NCBI GenBank assembly: GCA_012510305.1 | Contig: JAAZIE010000175.1 | Location: forward strand, 1 to 13,098 | DNA length: 13,098 nt | Reading direction: 5' to 3' | DNA from: Bacillota bacterium | GTDB lineage: Bacteria; Bacillota; Dethiobacteria; DTU022 | Part shown: positions 11,631 through 13,098 of the stretch, piece after piece | How the letters are laid out: the number at the start of each line of letters is the position of its first letter | How positions within the stretch are numbered: position 1 is the first letter of the stretch | Position numbers and translations under genes: made by a program | Notes under the pieces: model-generated | The model's input: only the letters and a program-made list of their open reading frames with translations | Databases searched by the model: none | What the model was told of the DNA's origin: nothing

Positions 11631-13098
11631 ATGACGGAAAAACCGAAACTGGGCGTATATGTTTGCCATTGCGGCATTAACATTTCAGCCACCGTTGATG
11701 TTGAGGCGGTGTCAGAGTATGCGCAGGGTTTACCAAACGTTGTAGTTGCGCGCGACTATTCGTACATGTGTTCCGACCCCGGGCAGCTCCTGATCAAGGA
11801 AGATATTCAAGAACACGGGTTGAACCGCGTGGTGGTGGCCTCCTGCTCGCCGCGCATGCATGAGCCCACCTTTCGCAAGGCTCTCCAGGAGGCGGGGCTC
11901 AATCCCTACTACCTGGAGATGGCCAATATCAGGGAGCAGTGTTCCTGGGTGCACGGTGATCGGGAGGATGCTACCGCCAAGGCGAAGGACCTGGTGGCCG
12001 CCGCCGTGGCCAAGGTGCGCCTGCTCGAACCGCTGACCCCGCGGGAGGTGGACGCCGAACCGGCGGCCCTGATCATCGGGGCCGGTATCGCCGGCATCCA
12101 GGCGGCGCTCGATATCGCCGACGCCGGGTTCAAAGTTTACCTGGTGGAGCAGAGCCCCTCGGTGGGCGGGCGGATGGCCCAGCTGGACAAGACCTTCCCC
12201 ACGCTGGACTGCTCCGCCTGTATCCTCACCCCGAAGATGGTCGATGTGGCCAACCATCCCAATATAGAGCTGCTGGCCTATTCCGAGGTGGAAGAGGTGA
12301 GCGGGTTTGTCGGCAATTTTGATGTGAAAGTGCGCAAAAAAGCGCGCTATGTGGATGTAAGCAAGTGCACCGGCTGCGGCGATTGCGCCGAAGCCTGCCG
12401 CCTGGCCAACCGTTTCCCCAGCGAATTTGACGAGGGCATGGGCAAGCGCAGCGCCATCTACCTGCCTTTCCCGCAGGCGGTTCCGGCAAAATACACCATC
12501 GACCCGGAGAAGTGCCTCTTTTTAACCCGGGGACGCTGCGGTAAAAGCCCGAAATGTGTCGACGCCTGCAAGCCGGGGGCGATCGATCTTGAACAAGAAG
12601 ATGAGATCGTCTCTTTCAAAGCCGGGGCGATCATTGTGGCGACAGGGTTCGACGTTTTTGACGCCGCCAAGAAGCCGGAGTACGGCTATACCGAATATCC
12701 CAACGTCATTACCGGCCTGGAGATGGAAAGGCTCGTCTCCGCCTCCGGACCCACCGGCGGGGAGATCCTCGTCGACAACGGGGAAGAGGAGATTGTTCCG
12801 AAAAATATCGCCTTTATCCAGTGCGTGGGCTCGCGCGACGAGACCGTGGGCAACGAGTACTGCTCCCGGGTTTGCTGCATGTATACGGCCAAGCAGGCTC
12901 ACCTGATCAAGGATAAGATTCCCGAGGCCGAGGTTAAAGTTTACTACATCGACGTGCGCGCTTTCGGGAAAGGTTTCGAAGAGTTTTACGACCGGGTTCG
13001 CCGCGAGGGGATCCGCTACGTGCGCGGCAACCCCTCGGAGATCTTCAAAGAGGGGAACAAGCTGGTGGTGAAAGTGGAGGATACCCTCACCGCCACCC
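11631..13098 (+). CDS. hdrA: HdrA-like FAD/iron-sulfur subunit (3' end beyond window)
   Basis: HdrA is the FAD-binding core of heterodisulfide-reductase complexes and the proposed site of electron bifurcation. The visible 489 residues contain an N-terminal HdrA domain with VCHCGINIS at ~11-19, the FAD-binding GAGIAG at 150-155, and the conserved LDCSACILTPKM at ~192-203 (Cys194, Cys197). A [4Fe-4S] motif C246-x2-C249-x2-C252-x3-C256 is followed by a second cysteine set C295, C303, C309 and C313, then QCVGSRDE and YCSRVCCMYTAKQA, both typical of HdrA. No in-frame UGA occurs in the visible part, so the cysteine positions here are Cys and not Sec. ATG 11631 is 12 bases after GGGAGG (11613-11618). 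An in-frame ATG at 11619 touches that site and would add four residues. The frame is open at 13098, so the gene is partial. Confidence 0.94.
   Translation, partial: MTEKPKLGVYVCHCGINISATVDVEAVSEYAQGLPNVVVARDYSYMCSDPGQLLIKEDIQEHGLNRVVVASCSPRMHEPTFRKALQEAGLNPYYLEMANIREQCSWVHGDREDATAKAKDLVAAAVAKVRLLEPLTPREVDAEPAALIIGAGIAGIQAALDIADAGFKVYLVEQSPSVGGRMAQLDKTFPTLDCSACILTPKMVDVANHPNIELLAYSEVEEVSGFVGNFDVKVRKKARYVDVSKCTGCGDCAEACRLANRFPSEFDEGMGKRSAIYLPFPQAVPAKYTIDPEKCLFLTRGRCGKSPKCVDACKPGAIDLEQEDEIVSFKAGAIIVATGFDVFDAAKKPEYGYTEYPNVITGLEMERLVSASGPTGGEILVDNGEEEIVPKNIAFIQCVGSRDETVGNEYCSRVCCMYTAKQAHLIKDKIPEAEVKVYYIDVRAFGKGFEEFYDRVRREGIRYVRGNPSEIFKEGNKLVVKVEDTLTAT

Overview
The window looks like a piece of chromosome from an anaerobic, spore-forming, fairly GC-rich Firmicute (Clostridia in the broad sense). 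Three things point there: a small Spo0E-type sporulation phosphatase, an ECF-type vitamin/metal transporter with a duplicated ATPase, and a soluble heterodisulfide-reductase/electron-transfer-flavoprotein (Hdr/Etf) cluster beside selenocysteine genes. I cannot name the genus from the sequence alone. No rRNA, tRNA, CRISPR array, insertion sequence or phage gene was seen.

Region 1 (1-2399, + strand): the end of an ECF transporter operon. A fused two-domain EcfA ATPase is followed with no gap by an ECF substrate-binding (S) membrane protein. Region 2 (2384-3244, - strand): a class A beta-lactamase-like serine hydrolase that converges on the S-component gene and overlaps it by 16 bp. Region 3 (3245-8010, + strand): a selenocysteine operon, selA-selB-selD, with a good sigma-70-type promoter in front. 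A terminator-like hairpin lies between selA and selB. selD is itself a selenoprotein gene: an in-frame UGA stands at the position of E. coli SelD Cys17 and is followed by SECIS-like hairpins. selD also carries a one-base frameshift near its 3' third. selC (tRNA-Sec) is not in the window.

Region 4 (8011-8634): a 57-residue Spo0E-like gene on the - strand with an exact Spo0A-box match upstream, then an AT-rich spacer with a possible promoter and a possible 15-16 residue peptide. Region 5 (8635-13098, + strand): a tightly packed electron-transfer operon. It encodes a fused HdrC-HdrB-like iron-sulfur protein, EtfB, EtfA and the first ~489 residues of HdrA, which runs off the window end.

How they fit: SelA makes Sec-tRNA using the selenophosphate supplied by SelD, and SelB delivers it to UGA codons, including the one in selD mRNA. 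The Hdr/Etf set should form a soluble flavin/iron-sulfur electron-transfer complex. The EtfBA + HdrCB + HdrA combination suggests flavin-based bifurcation or confurcation between an acyl-CoA (or similar) donor, ferredoxin/NAD(H) and a further partner, but the window does not contain the dehydrogenase or hydrogenase that would identify the substrates.
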